This document shows, piece after piece, positions 1-7,098 of a stretch of DNA of 28,275 nucleotides. Origin of the DNA: a virus; IMG/VR virus record IMGVR_UViG_3300032173_000029, positions 1 to 28,275 of that record; one strand, 5' to 3'. Under the pieces are notes generated by a model, which did not search any database, had not been told where the DNA came from, and saw only the letters and a list, made by a program, of their open reading frames with translations. Numbering within the stretch: the first letter of the stretch is position 1; each line of letters starts with the position of its first letter. Position numbers and translations under genes: made by a program.

Positions 1-1109
1 GCCCAATCGCCTTCCTGGTGCGCATAGGGATCGGTGCTGCCAGCTTGGTATTCATTCCAATTTGAATCACTATGGTCATTGGTACCGCTAGCCATCCAAG
101 TCCCCATAGACCAATGCGGACTGCTGTTAATCGTCGTCAAATTCTCGTAAGAACGTGTGAGTTCAATCCACGGATCGGCGGTACCGGTCTTGCGCACTTC
201 GATCTGAACGCTGACGCTATAACTGTCCAGACCGCCACCATCGTTGGAATAAAACAGTCCTTGCGGGAAGGTTACTTCCACTTCCAACGCGTTGAAGGCA
301 CTCCCGATCGTGGAATAGATGTAGGGGGTCGGATTGATCACCTGCACCGACGTGGCATACTGGGTCTTGGTTTCGTTGAAGCCCTCGATGAGGGTCTGAT
401 CCATATCACCGCGGCGTTCGTAAACCTCCACGCCCTGAAACCGCTGACTTCCGCTAATAGAATCAATAATCATCGTCTGATTATTCAGCCGATAATCGTA
501 AAGGCGTTTGTACGGCCCGATCCCCAGGTCGATCAGCGCATTGACGTACTGATTGCTGCCATCATCCGTGATGAAGGCATTGATGATATTGCCGACCAGT
601 TTATTCGTGCCATACCAGCGCGCGATCGGGAGGCCTTCCTGCTGGGTGGACTGCGGCGACCATGAATAAACCGGGCTATTGGCGATGCTATTATTATTGA
701 CGCTCGGATTGGGTGGCGGCAGTAGATGATTGATCAGCATGCCACCGACCAGAAAGACAGCAGCCTGAGTAAAATAGAACCCCGTTAGACCGCCCGCGGC
801 CCCACCAAGCATGCCTGCGATCTCTGGGGCGGCGATGATTAAGGCAATAAATGCTAGGCTGCGTAAGACATCGCTGCCGTGCACCGATGGCACAAACACA
901 ATCTGATCGCCAGGCATCAGTATGATCAACGGCCAGCTCGTGCGCGGCATCAGCTCGCCGTTGATGCTGACACAGACTTCGATCTCGGCCGGGAAATATG
1001 CCTGACGCAACGCCAGCAATGTGATCCCCGCCGGACAGGGCAAAGGAATCAGATCACGTTCCCTCCGATCGAACGGGTTGCGGACAATGACGAGATTCAG
1101 CCCTTCCAT
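1..1109 (-). CDS. Tail tip attachment protein J-like, N-terminal part (runs off the window)
   Basis: The minus-strand frame is open from the ATG at 1109 to the left edge, about 369 codons, so the C-terminal receptor-binding part is missing. Residues 1-78 look like a ThiS/MoaD beta-grasp domain: V-x-INGE-x-MPR-x-x-W, then MPGD-x-I-x-FVPS. A hydrophobic, Gly-rich stretch follows (about 83-130), then a Pro/Asn linker and J-like sequence (YGTNKLVGNIINAFI, LIDLGIGPY). In lambda the beta-grasp protein I and the host-specificity protein J are separate; here they appear fused. The start overlaps the end of the NlpC/P60 gene by 13 bases, matching the lambda K-I-J order. The tail-tip assignment is firm; the fusion reading is a motif-based inference. 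Confidence 0.85.
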   Translation of the reverse strand, partial: MEGLNLVIVRNPFDRRERDLIPLPCPAGITLLALRQAYFPAEIEVCVSINGELMPRTSWPLIILMPGDQIVFVPSVHGSDVLRSLAFIALIIAAPEIAGMLGGAAGGLTGFYFTQAAVFLVGGMLINHLLPPPNPSVNNNSIANSPVYSWSPQSTQQEGLPIARWYGTNKLVGNIINAFITDDGSNQYVNALIDLGIGPYKRLYDYRLNNQTMIIDSISGSQRFQGVEVYERRGDMDQTLIEGFNETKTQYATSVQVINPTPYIYSTIGSAFNALEVEVTFPQGLFYSNDGGGLDSYSVSVQIEVRKTGTADPWIELTRSYENLTTINSSPHWSMGTWMASGTNDHSDSNWNEYQAGSTDPYAHQEGDW

Positions 1110-1480
1110 TGATAGAACCCCTTGATGCGTCCATGAAAAAGTGGTGAGCTCAGTCGCTCCACCGTCACATGAATGTTTTCAGCGATATGGATGAAACGAT
1201 AACCGTCATCCAACACCATCCCCAGGTGTGAGACGTAGCGCGGATGCATGCTGAAGGTCACGATAGCGCCAGGCATGGGTTGTGCGAGCTGCTGGAAGCG
1301 TTCCTGGGCATCATTGATCAAGCCATGGATCAGGCTTTTGTTATCGGTCGAGGCATAATCAGGCAGTTCGATGCCGAGATCGCGGTGGATTGCCTGCACC
1401 AATCCATAACAGTCATACATATCCGGGCCACGACCACCCCAGGCAAACTGTTTGCCAATGTATTTTGCGGCGTCGATCAT
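1097..1480 (-). CDS. NlpC/P60 family tail tip peptidase (K-like)
   Basis: The product has 127 residues. It carries the NlpC/P60 pattern: Asp-Cys at 23-24 (YDCYGL, C24 nucleophile), His85 in SHLGMVL, and His98 in FIHIAE as the likely third catalytic residue. The family cleaves peptidoglycan peptides. In siphophages it sits in the tail tip and helps the tail cross the cell wall. Lambda K has an extra N-terminal JAB metalloprotease domain that is absent here. The gene starts 3 bases after the L-like stop and overlaps the J-like start, so the M-L-K-J cassette is intact. Confidence in the family is high; the exact cleaved bond cannot be told from sequence. Confidence 0.9.
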   Translation of the reverse strand: MIDAAKYIGKQFAWGGRGPDMYDCYGLVQAIHRDLGIELPDYASTDNKSLIHGLINDAQERFQQLAQPMPGAIVTFSMHPRYVSHLGMVLDDGYRFIHIAENIHVTVERLSSPLFHGRIKGFYQWKG

Positions 1481-1483
1481 CGG

Positions 1484-2095
1484 TTACACCAGGCGAATAT
1501 TGCCGGCCGCCAGCCCCGGACGACCGCCGAAACGTGCCGAGTTGGCATGCGCCCGGCAATCGGTCAGGGTACGTTTGCAGGTAGTGAGGCCACCGGCGTA
1601 ATTGCATTCCCGCCCCTTGTAGGTCCAGTTACAACTATTGGCAATGGCACGAAACAGCGGATACCGACGGCGCAATGGATTCGGCGCGCCCAAATTGAAC
1701 GTAACCCAGCTCGAATCGGACAGACAGGACAACACATCGAATGTCATTTGCAGCTCAGTGTAATTCTCCGCGAGATAACTGGAATTGACCACGGTAATGC
1801 GGATCGAAAATCCGACCGCCCCGTTATATTGCTCGATGTATGGCTGCAGACTACGAGTCACGTTCGAAACCCGCAGTGCCACGGAGGGAATCTGACCCTG
1901 GGCATTAGACTTATTCGCGTCAATCTCAAACGGGAAGGCGGTATAGGTATTACCGCCGAACACAACGTCTTCAGTGTTGCGTGCAAGGCGAATGACCGAG
2001 GTATCCGGCAGAGTGATATCCAACAGCAATACCCATACCCCGGTCGTAGATAGACGATTCTTTTCGAGGATGAGATTAGCGGGAAGTATTTTCAT
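1484..2095 (-). CDS. Minor tail protein L-like, with four-Cys Fe-S motif
   Basis: The product has 203 residues. The N-terminal 140 residues are beta-rich (FGGNTYTAFPFEID) and resemble the tail-hub L/DUF2163-type proteins. The C-terminus holds four cysteines, C155, C164, C173 and C180, spaced CX8C-X8-CX6C. Lambda gpL binds a 4Fe-4S cluster through a C-terminal four-Cys set whose outer pairs have the same CX8C and CX6C spacing as I recall it. Place in the operon (after M, before NlpC/P60) agrees. The start ATG overlaps the M-like stop (ATGA), implying translational coupling. Function: part of the tail tip hub connecting the tube to J. Cluster binding is inferred. Confidence 0.85.
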   Translation of the reverse strand: MKILPANLILEKNRLSTTGVWVLLLDITLPDTSVIRLARNTEDVVFGGNTYTAFPFEIDANKSNAQGQIPSVALRVSNVTRSLQPYIEQYNGAVGFSIRITVVNSSYLAENYTELQMTFDVLSCLSDSSWVTFNLGAPNPLRRRYPLFRAIANSCNWTYKGRECNYAGGLTTCKRTLTDCRAHANSARFGGRPGLAAGNIRLV

Positions 2096-2442
2096 ACTTC
2101 ACGCAGACTAAAATCGACCGCGAACTTGTTGCGATCGAAATAATGATATTTGATCGGTGCCGCGAAACGTACCGTGTATGCCGTGGCCGTGACCGGATGC
2201 GTCCAGGTGAAACTGTCGGCACCGTTGCGTAACGTCGTCTGCTCAAAGGTGAATAAAGTGTTTTTATCCGCCGGCGTGAGCATGGGATAACGCAGACCCC
2301 AAATGCGGCGCGAGCGTGTATATTTCGGGCGCGTCAGTTCGTAACCACCCGTGAAAGGTGAGCGCAGCACAGCATCTTCTATCTCACCATCCGGATCGAG
2401 CGGAAAACTGGGTACTGTAGCGAGCGTGGGAAAATTCGGCAT
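2092..2442 (-). CDS. Minor tail protein M-like (tail tip)
   Basis: The product has 116 residues. It begins with the TMP-proximal phrase PSFPLDPDGEIEDAVLRSPFTGGYE and has the central W-G-L-R-YPML...FEQTTLRNGADSFTWTHP, close in layout to small tail-tip proteins of the lambda M type (DG-x-x-x-R near the start, SF-x-W-T-P in the middle, a beta strand at the end). It lies directly after the tape measure and is coupled to the L-like gene by an ATGA overlap. The role is completion of the tail tip beneath the tape measure. The family call rests on gene order plus these weak motifs, so the position is better supported than the exact homology. Confidence 0.75.
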   Translation of the reverse strand: MPNFPTLATVPSFPLDPDGEIEDAVLRSPFTGGYELTRPKYTRSRRIWGLRYPMLTPADKNTLFTFEQTTLRNGADSFTWTHPVTATAYTVRFAAPIKYHYFDRNKFAVDFSLREV

Positions 2443-4409
2443 TACCGCACCCCGGCAATGGCAGCATGCAACGGACCGTAACTATCAATGTTTTCCAGAA
2501 CGACGTCCTGGATGTATTTCTTACCATCGAAGCGTGGCGTTCCCGTCTTGGCATTGACGGGCGTTCCCGTCTGATTAATAACATTTATCGTGACGTTTGA
2601 GCTACCGAGAGCTGAATTGGGGATGATCGTTCCCGGCGATCGGTCAATGCGAACTTCGGGACCGCTCTCGCCTACCAGGTAGGGTGTTCCCACCGGCGGA
2701 TTGCCACCGGAAGCAAACCCTAACATTTTACCACCAAAATTCCCAAATAAAGTACCAGCGATCGGTGCGACGATCTGCTGACGAATAGCTATGCGCAACA
2801 AGTCTTGAATCACACTATCGGCAAAGCCCTTAAAATCTAATTTACCTTTCATAACAAACTGTACCAGCGCATTTTCCATATTATTGAAAGCATTCACGAA
2901 CAGCGTGTTCACTTGCGCGGCGGTGTTCGTGGCGGCATCTATGACACCAAGCAAACCATCATTAAAGCCGGTGGCAAAACTACGCGAGGCTTCGCGCTGC
3001 TCATTCAGGTTTCTTTTTGTCACTTCTTTCGCGCGTTCTCCCGCGGCCTTTAATTCAACGGCACGGCCAGAATAATCCAGATCATCCTGATTGAGTGCCG
3101 CGATACTTTTTATTACATCAAGATCAATCTTGCGGGCATCGGTGAGCTGCTTTTGTTCATCCACCGATTTACCATACAATGACGTCTGGAATTGGATCTC
3201 TTCACTGACCAGACGATTTCGCTCTATAAATTGATCGATGGCGACTCGATTCTGGTCAATGGCATCAAATTCCTTACCTGTCTCCAGATTAATGGCATGT
3301 TGTGCCTTCACGAGTTGTTCTTTTTTCTCGGATTGCTTGATGGTACGCTCAACCATATTACCGATATCTTGAGACTTGGCCTCGGCGCGCAAGACATCGA
3401 AATGGTTACCTCCTACCTTAGCCATATCCTTATGAAGTCTGTCGATGAACTCCTGTGCCTTGACCATGCGATCGGCGTTATGCAAAGCATCTTCGATATT
3501 TTTTGCGGCCTCTGATTGACCGGGAATGATGCCAGCATCGGTACTGAATGATTTTTTTGTTGGGTTCTGGAATGCCTCAAGATTAAAAGTGAGCGGCGGC
3601 AATTTGGTGGCGGCCAGTTTCTTGGCTTGATTAATGGCAATCTCCATCCCCAGGGCGCTGCTAAAATTCAGCTTGTTGGTACGCATATCATTGAGCGTTT
3701 TGACGAAGATATTCATCGCGGGAAGCAGCTTGTTGGCAAAGCTGGTCGCAAGGCCGGCCGTATTGGCGGACAATTCCTTTAATTGCTCATTGAAGTTCTC
3801 GGCAGCCTTGGCATCTTCGGCCGTAGTACGGCTCAAGCTCTTTCCGGTCTCCACCCATTTTCGCAATTCGACAGAACCTGCCGCAAGTGCCGGAATCATC
3901 TCATCACCGGCTTTACCCATGAGTTTGAGGGAAACAGCCGTTCTGGCAGGCGAGTCGCCCAACTCTTTGAAGGCATCAGCCAATTGATACAAAGCCTTCG
4001 TCGGCTCGGCGGCGGTGACGCCCAGCGCCTTGAGGACAGCCTCACTTTGCTTGTTTGAAATCGCCCCTTCCATATACTTATTCAGTTTCTTCACGCCGGT
4101 GGCGAATGTATCTAAGTCAATGCCTGACTTATTTGCAGCGAAACGAAAGCCCGCCAAGTCCTCAACAGAGATGGCAAGGCGCTTTGAGAGATGCTCCAGT
4201 TGAACTTCGGCTTCGATCTGGCTTCGGATAAACGAAACAAATAGATCGACGCCGAAACCTACACCGAGAAAAGTAGCGACCCCCTTCATTGTCAGATTGA
4301 CACTATGGGCAAATTTGTTGGCCCCATATTCGGCCTTGTTCAGACCTTCCTCGAACCGGGCAATATCCGCGGATAATGAAACCGTCAATGAACCCAGCGT
4401 GGAAGACAT
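2442..4409 (-). CDS. Tail tape measure protein
   Basis: The product has 655 residues and is one of the longest genes here. It is helix- and coiled-coil-rich, with a hydrophobic stretch near residues 48-66 (FLGVGFGVDLFVSF). The C-terminus carries the usual tape-measure signature: Gly-rich FGGKMLGFASGGNPP followed by GTPYLVGESGPEVRID. The protein sets tail length, fills the tube, and is thought to pass into the envelope at infection. At roughly 1.5 angstrom per residue a tail of about 100 nm is predicted. The ATG overlaps the stop of the T-frame (TAATG). Base composition looks more AT-rich than the head genes. Position after G/GT and before M is diagnostic. Confidence 0.95.
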   Translation of the reverse strand: MSSTLGSLTVSLSADIARFEEGLNKAEYGANKFAHSVNLTMKGVATFLGVGFGVDLFVSFIRSQIEAEVQLEHLSKRLAISVEDLAGFRFAANKSGIDLDTFATGVKKLNKYMEGAISNKQSEAVLKALGVTAAEPTKALYQLADAFKELGDSPARTAVSLKLMGKAGDEMIPALAAGSVELRKWVETGKSLSRTTAEDAKAAENFNEQLKELSANTAGLATSFANKLLPAMNIFVKTLNDMRTNKLNFSSALGMEIAINQAKKLAATKLPPLTFNLEAFQNPTKKSFSTDAGIIPGQSEAAKNIEDALHNADRMVKAQEFIDRLHKDMAKVGGNHFDVLRAEAKSQDIGNMVERTIKQSEKKEQLVKAQHAINLETGKEFDAIDQNRVAIDQFIERNRLVSEEIQFQTSLYGKSVDEQKQLTDARKIDLDVIKSIAALNQDDLDYSGRAVELKAAGERAKEVTKRNLNEQREASRSFATGFNDGLLGVIDAATNTAAQVNTLFVNAFNNMENALVQFVMKGKLDFKGFADSVIQDLLRIAIRQQIVAPIAGTLFGNFGGKMLGFASGGNPPVGTPYLVGESGPEVRIDRSPGTIIPNSALGSSNVTINVINQTGTPVNAKTGTPRFDGKKYIQDVVLENIDSYGPLHAAIAGVR

Positions 4410-4714
4410 TAGTTAATGCTCCGATCGTCGTAACCAGTCATGAACATGGCTATTCTCCGTTCCAATTCTGTTTCGGAAATATGTTCTGGTTTGTCCCGTT
4501 TCAGATATGGCATAAAGTCCGCCGGTTCGTAGATAGGCGTATGTGGCGCGCGATGCACGTTAGCGATCACGCTCGTGATCACGCCGGCGCGTAAATCGGC
4601 GCGGGCTTCCCCCCACGGCTCTAACGTGTAATATTCCATCCATTCCGACAGCTCCAATGCCGTCAGAGAATCGGCCAGACGATCTATGCTGGGTTCGCCC
4701 AAGGCCAGGGCCAA
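4409..4714 (-). CDS. Tail assembly chaperone T-frame (DUF4035-like), read as GT by -1 frameshift
   Basis: The frame can start at a TTG (4714), but is open up to 4747, where it joins the G frame through an A AAA AAC slippery heptamer. The GT fusion would be about 216 residues: 104 from G and 112 from T. The region ALGEPSIDRLADSLTALELSEWMEYYTLEPWGE is the typical DUF4035/phage tail assembly T signature. In lambda the GT fusion binds the tape measure and recruits the tube protein, and a set G:GT ratio is needed. No good ribosome-binding site precedes 4714, which favours frameshift expression. The stop overlaps the tape measure start. Confidence 0.85.
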   Translation of the reverse strand: MALALGEPSIDRLADSLTALELSEWMEYYTLEPWGEARADLRAGVITSVIANVHRAPHTPIYEPADFMPYLKRDKPEHISETELERRIAMFMTGYDDRSIN

Positions 4715-4740
4715 ACGGTAAAGGAAGCACCGCTGGCCCG

Positions 4741-5058
4741 TTAACCGTTTTTTACGGCGCCCTGATCAAATCCATTGACGCGCCGCGCGGCATCCATCAG
4801 CAAACGAACGGCATCACAGCTCTTATCCAGGAGTTCGCTGACGGTATCGATGGTATATAACCTGGCGCCCGCGTCATCGACGATGGAATAGGCGAGCAAG
4901 GTGGAAATAAACAATTCTTTATTGCTGGATTGCTCCCCTAGCAGGAAAGCCTCTTTCGCGGTCATGCCCATGACCCGGAGCGTGATGTCCCATTGCGGAA
5001 TTATCACGTCTTCCTGTGGACGGTCTTGGATGGCCTTGATCGTGTCTCTGAGACTCAT
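4741..5058 (-). CDS. Tail assembly chaperone G
   Basis: The product has 105 residues, mostly helical, with central MTAKEAFLLGEQSSNKELFISTLLAYSIVD, similar to G-type tail chaperones. It ends GAVKNG-stop, and the codons GTA AAA AAC near its end form the slippery site used to make GT. AGGAG lies 7 bases upstream of the ATG. A 13-bp hairpin lies between the tail tube stop and this gene. As in lambda, G is expected to be made in excess over GT, to coat the tape measure before tube polymerisation, and to be absent from the virion. Assignment is by position between tube and tape measure plus the frameshift. Confidence 0.85.
   Translation of the reverse strand: MSLRDTIKAIQDRPQEDVIIPQWDITLRVMGMTAKEAFLLGEQSSNKELFISTLLAYSIVDDAGARLYTIDTVSELLDKSCDAVRLLMDAARRVNGFDQGAVKNG
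4747..4753 (-). promoter_or_regulatory. -1 ribosomal frameshift slippery site (A AAA AAC) in G/GT
   Basis: On the minus strand, G-frame codons GTA AAA AAC GGT TAA give a canonical X XXY YYZ heptamer two codons before the G stop. Slipping -1 continues as CGG TTA ACG and runs without a stop into the T frame. The position matches the conserved frameshift of siphophage tail chaperones. Confidence 0.88.
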
Positions 5059-5075
5059 GTATTGCTCCTATTTAA

Positions 5076-5105
5076 ATTGCACGGTTTCTCGGGAAACCGT
5101 GCAAT
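5076..5105 (-). terminator. Perfect 13-bp hairpin between tail tube and G genes
   Basis: Arms 5076-5088 and 5093-5105 are perfect inverted repeats around a 4-base loop. On the minus strand the stem is followed by TTAAATAGGAGC, so the U-run is weak. It may stabilise the 3' end of the tube mRNA or attenuate G rather than act as a full terminator. Confidence 0.6.
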
Positions 5106-5111
5106 CAGGAA

Positions 5112-5750
5112 TTACGCGAACCAGGTCGGTTGACCGGTACCGCGCACCGATAAGGTGCCGGCCACAACCGCCTCGGGACTGCCCTTGGCATTGAACTGCA
5201 GGATGTAGCCGACGCCGGCGAACATCTTGCCGTTGCTGAGCGCCACGGTCAGCACCCGCGACAAGCCATCGTTCTGCGCCTTGGTCAATTCCGCCTGGCC
5301 GGTGTCGGACGAATCAATATCCATGGTGGAAGTCATGGTCCAGGAGCCGGCGAGGCCGATGCGGAACTCTTTACGCGTGCTGGCAAGGTTGGTGACATCG
5401 ATCTCAGCCGGTTTGTCCGGCTGGATGTCGAAATCCTTGATGTTGCCGACCGTGGTCATGGTCTGCGGCGTAGCCGTGCCGCCCGAGACATAGGTCGTGT
5501 AGCTCGTGGAATCGACGCCCTTCAACTGAAAGTTCGTTCCCGTCGGCACGGCCACCACGTAGGCACGGCCGTTAGTCTCGACCATGCCGCCGACGGCATC
5601 GATCTGGATGATCTCGCCGCCGACGAAGGTATTGGTGGCTGTCACCACGGCCGGGTTGGCCTTGGTGATAGCGGTAATGGTCAACGGCGAACCCTGGGCG
5701 GTGGCGATCTTGAGCGAACTGCGCTGGGCGGTAATAGCGGTAGAGGACAT
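5112..5750 (-). CDS. Major tail tube protein with inserted E1-FCCH-like beta module
   Basis: The product has 212 residues from the ATG at 5750, chosen because GGAG lies 6 bases upstream; an in-frame ATG at 5756 has no room for a Shine-Dalgarno. Residues 23-92 (ITAITKANPAVVTATN ... GGMVETNGRAYVVA ... GTNFQLKGVDSTSYTTYVSGG) match the repeat seen in many phage proteins annotated as E1 FCCH-like. The remainder (DIQPDKPAEIDVTNL...RIGLAGSWTMTSTMDID) is tail-tube-like. It forms the tube that carries DNA. Its place between the DUF3168 protein and G fixes the role. Two strong terminator hairpins lie directly upstream, the second running into the Shine-Dalgarno. Confidence 0.85.
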   Translation of the reverse strand: MSSTAITAQRSSLKIATAQGSPLTITAITKANPAVVTATNTFVGGEIIQIDAVGGMVETNGRAYVVAVPTGTNFQLKGVDSTSYTTYVSGGTATPQTMTTVGNIKDFDIQPDKPAEIDVTNLASTRKEFRIGLAGSWTMTSTMDIDSSDTGQAELTKAQNDGLSRVLTVALSNGKMFAGVGYILQFNAKGSPEAVVAGTLSVRGTGQPTWFA

Positions 5751-5763
5751 GGGCATCTCCAAT

Positions 5764-5784
5764 AAAAAACCGCCCGAAGGCGGT
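5764..5784 (-). terminator. Intrinsic terminator 2 upstream of tail tube gene
   Basis: On the minus strand: ACCGCC, TTCG loop, GGCGGT, then six T. The T-run continues as TTTTTTATTGGAGA, the last part being the Shine-Dalgarno of the tail tube gene. The same T-run plus SD string occurs ahead of the capsid gene. Confidence 0.8.
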
Positions 5785-5790
5785 TGGTTG

Positions 5791-5816
5791 AAAAAAAAGG
5801 CCGCCCGAAGGCGGCC
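5791..5816 (-). terminator. Intrinsic terminator 1 upstream of tail tube gene
   Basis: On the minus strand: GGCCGCC, TTCG loop, GGCGGCC, followed by eight T. This is a textbook intrinsic terminator with a stable UUCG tetraloop, inside the late operon 25 bases after the DUF3168 gene stop. Confidence 0.88.
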
Positions 5817-5840
5817 GGTCAAGGCGGATGAAGCGTTACG

Positions 5841-6221
5841 TCAATTCCAGATACTGAAATCCTGCGTCACGCGGTAAAGCTTTGTCTCATTGTCGTAACC
5901 GTCGAGATCCATCAGGAACAGGCCATACAATGGCGTGGTCATCATGGCCACGCGTACCGCGGCGGCGAGCGCCTTGGCGCCAAGATAGGTCTTATCCCAG
6001 CAATCCACCTGCACCCGCACCTGTTCGAGATTGTGATAGCCATCAACACCGTTCTGAGGTGCATTGGCCACGCGCTGATACACCACGGCCGGCAATACCA
6101 GCGGCTGCGACATCTGCAACGGGTAAACACCATTGTCAACACGGGTACTGGAGGGATTCACCAGCGCCTTGACGCCGGTGTCATTGGCCAGCGTGGCAGT
6201 CACGGTCTGCTCGACATTCAT
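5841..6221 (-). CDS. Tail completion / terminator protein, DUF3168-like
   Basis: The product has 126 residues. The pattern VEQTVTATLANDTGVKALVNPSST...LPAVVYQRV...QVRVQVDCWDKTYLGAKALAAAVRVAM fits DUF3168 proteins (gp17/tail-terminator type): an N-terminal helix, a YPL...LPAVVY strand, then VQVDC-W and a long helix. The protein caps the tail tube at the head-proximal end and joins it to the head. The start overlaps the gp10-like stop by ATGA. Two tandem terminators follow the stop. The place between the gp10-like and tube genes is the standard one for this family. Confidence 0.85.
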   Translation of the reverse strand: MNVEQTVTATLANDTGVKALVNPSSTRVDNGVYPLQMSQPLVLPAVVYQRVANAPQNGVDGYHNLEQVRVQVDCWDKTYLGAKALAAAVRVAMMTTPLYGLFLMDLDGYDNETKLYRVTQDFSIWN

Positions 6222-6664
6222 TCGCGCGCAACCTTGTCCAATCCTTCCGCTAACGCCTGCTTGATCGCCTGCACGGCTTTCTCCTTATTGGCCTCGAAGG
6301 CCGGCCGCAGAAACGGATGCGCCGGCATCTTGACCGTGCCGAACTCGACGAAACGCCAGTAAAAGGCATCGAGGTTTTTCTTCTGGAACTTCTTGCCGGA
6401 CTTCACGCCGACGATGAAAGTCTCATCGTGTTCGCTATCGCGCACATGCTTGCGGAAAATCGCGCGTTTCAGCGTGCCAGGCGGCGCGTGGCCCTGGCTC
6501 ACCTCGCCGGTATATTCTGGGGCAAGCTGTATCGCTGCAGCCTGCACGATCTTGGCCGCGGTCGAAACCGCGCCGCGCAGAACTTTCTTACGCAGCTTAT
6601 CGGGCAGTTGCTTGAGCTTATCGCTCAGCTCACGCAGGCCCTGGACTTCGATGGTCAAGGACAT
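6218..6664 (-). CDS. HK97 gp10-like head-tail / tail component
   Basis: The product has 148 residues from the ATG at 6664; a longer reading upstream would lie inside the head closure gene. The text LRELSDKLKQLPDKLRKKVLRGAVSTAAKIVQAAAIQLAPEYTGEVSQGHAPPGTLKRAI, and later FYWRFVEFGTVKMPAHPFLRPAFEANKEKA, is the standard HK97-gp10 family signature (W-x-x-FVEFGT-x-x-x-PAHPFLRPA). The family acts at the head-tail junction or neck in assembly. The ATG lies 2 bases after the head closure stop, with a GAGGG Shine-Dalgarno inside that gene, and the gene ends in an ATGA overlap with the DUF3168 gene. Confidence 0.92.
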   Translation of the reverse strand: MSLTIEVQGLRELSDKLKQLPDKLRKKVLRGAVSTAAKIVQAAAIQLAPEYTGEVSQGHAPPGTLKRAIFRKHVRDSEHDETFIVGVKSGKKFQKKNLDAFYWRFVEFGTVKMPAHPFLRPAFEANKEKAVQAIKQALAEGLDKVARE

Positions 6665-6666
6665 GA

Positions 6667-7008
6667 TCAGCCCTCGTTCATCCCTTCCGAACAAAGCAAA
6701 TTGATCTCCCGATTACGCTCATCCACATTGAGGCAAGCATGAATATTGAAATACCGGTTGTTATAAACGATCCGCATCGCCGCCACCGCCTTGGGATCGG
6801 CGAAGATCGATTGATAGCGTACCGTGACATGATGTGTCACTTCCGTCTGTACCGCCTTCGCCGCCTCCAGCTCACGTCCGGTCAGCGCTGCAATGTCGGC
6901 CCACATTACGACCAGGTCAGACCAGGTATTCACTTGGCCACCATAGGCATCCTGCGTCGTGGAGCGGCTTTGTAGCGTTACCCGTCGTCTCAGATCACCG
7001 GCGCGCAT
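6667..7008 (-). CDS. Head closure / head-tail joining protein
   Basis: The product has 113 residues. The N-terminus MRAGDLRRRVTLQSRSTTQDAYGGQVNTWSDL-x-x-x-WADI-x-x-LTGRELEAA is the hallmark of the phage head-tail adaptor family (SPP1 gp16 / HK97 stopper type): G-x-LR-x-R-(V/I)-x-LQ, then W, then A-x-I-x-x-L-x-G-E. It binds beneath the gp6-like ring and closes the DNA exit channel. In most relatives this gene follows the gp6-like connector at once. Here about 3 kb of extra genes separates the two (10848-9988 and 7008). Confidence 0.92.
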   Translation of the reverse strand: MRAGDLRRRVTLQSRSTTQDAYGGQVNTWSDLVVMWADIAALTGRELEAAKAVQTEVTHHVTVRYQSIFADPKAVAAMRIVYNNRYFNIHACLNVDERNREINLLCSEGMNEG

Positions 7009-7011
7009 GAT

Positions 7012-7098
7012 TTAGACTCGATCAATAAAAATTCCGACAGTGGACGGGTTGAATTGATTCTTATATCGCGCTCTGGCGGTTGGCGGCGTAAGAGTCAT
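7012..7098 (-). CDS. Short 28-residue ORF coupled to the secreted-protein gene
   Basis: The frame is MTLTPPTARARYKNQFNPSTVGIFIDRV. Its ATG overlaps the TGA of the preceding gene (ATGA) and its stop lies 3 bases before the head closure ATG, so it fills the whole gap. No family is recognised. It may be a genuine small protein or the surviving tail of a gene displaced when the beta-helix cargo was inserted. Nothing beyond coupling and exact fit supports it. Confidence 0.45.
   Translation of the reverse strand: MTLTPPTARARYKNQFNPSTVGIFIDRV

Noticed and set aside
1244-2053. Plus-strand frame opposite the NlpC/P60 and L-like genes
   Set aside because: Both minus-strand genes have catalytic or Cys motifs and coupled starts; the plus frame shows neither.
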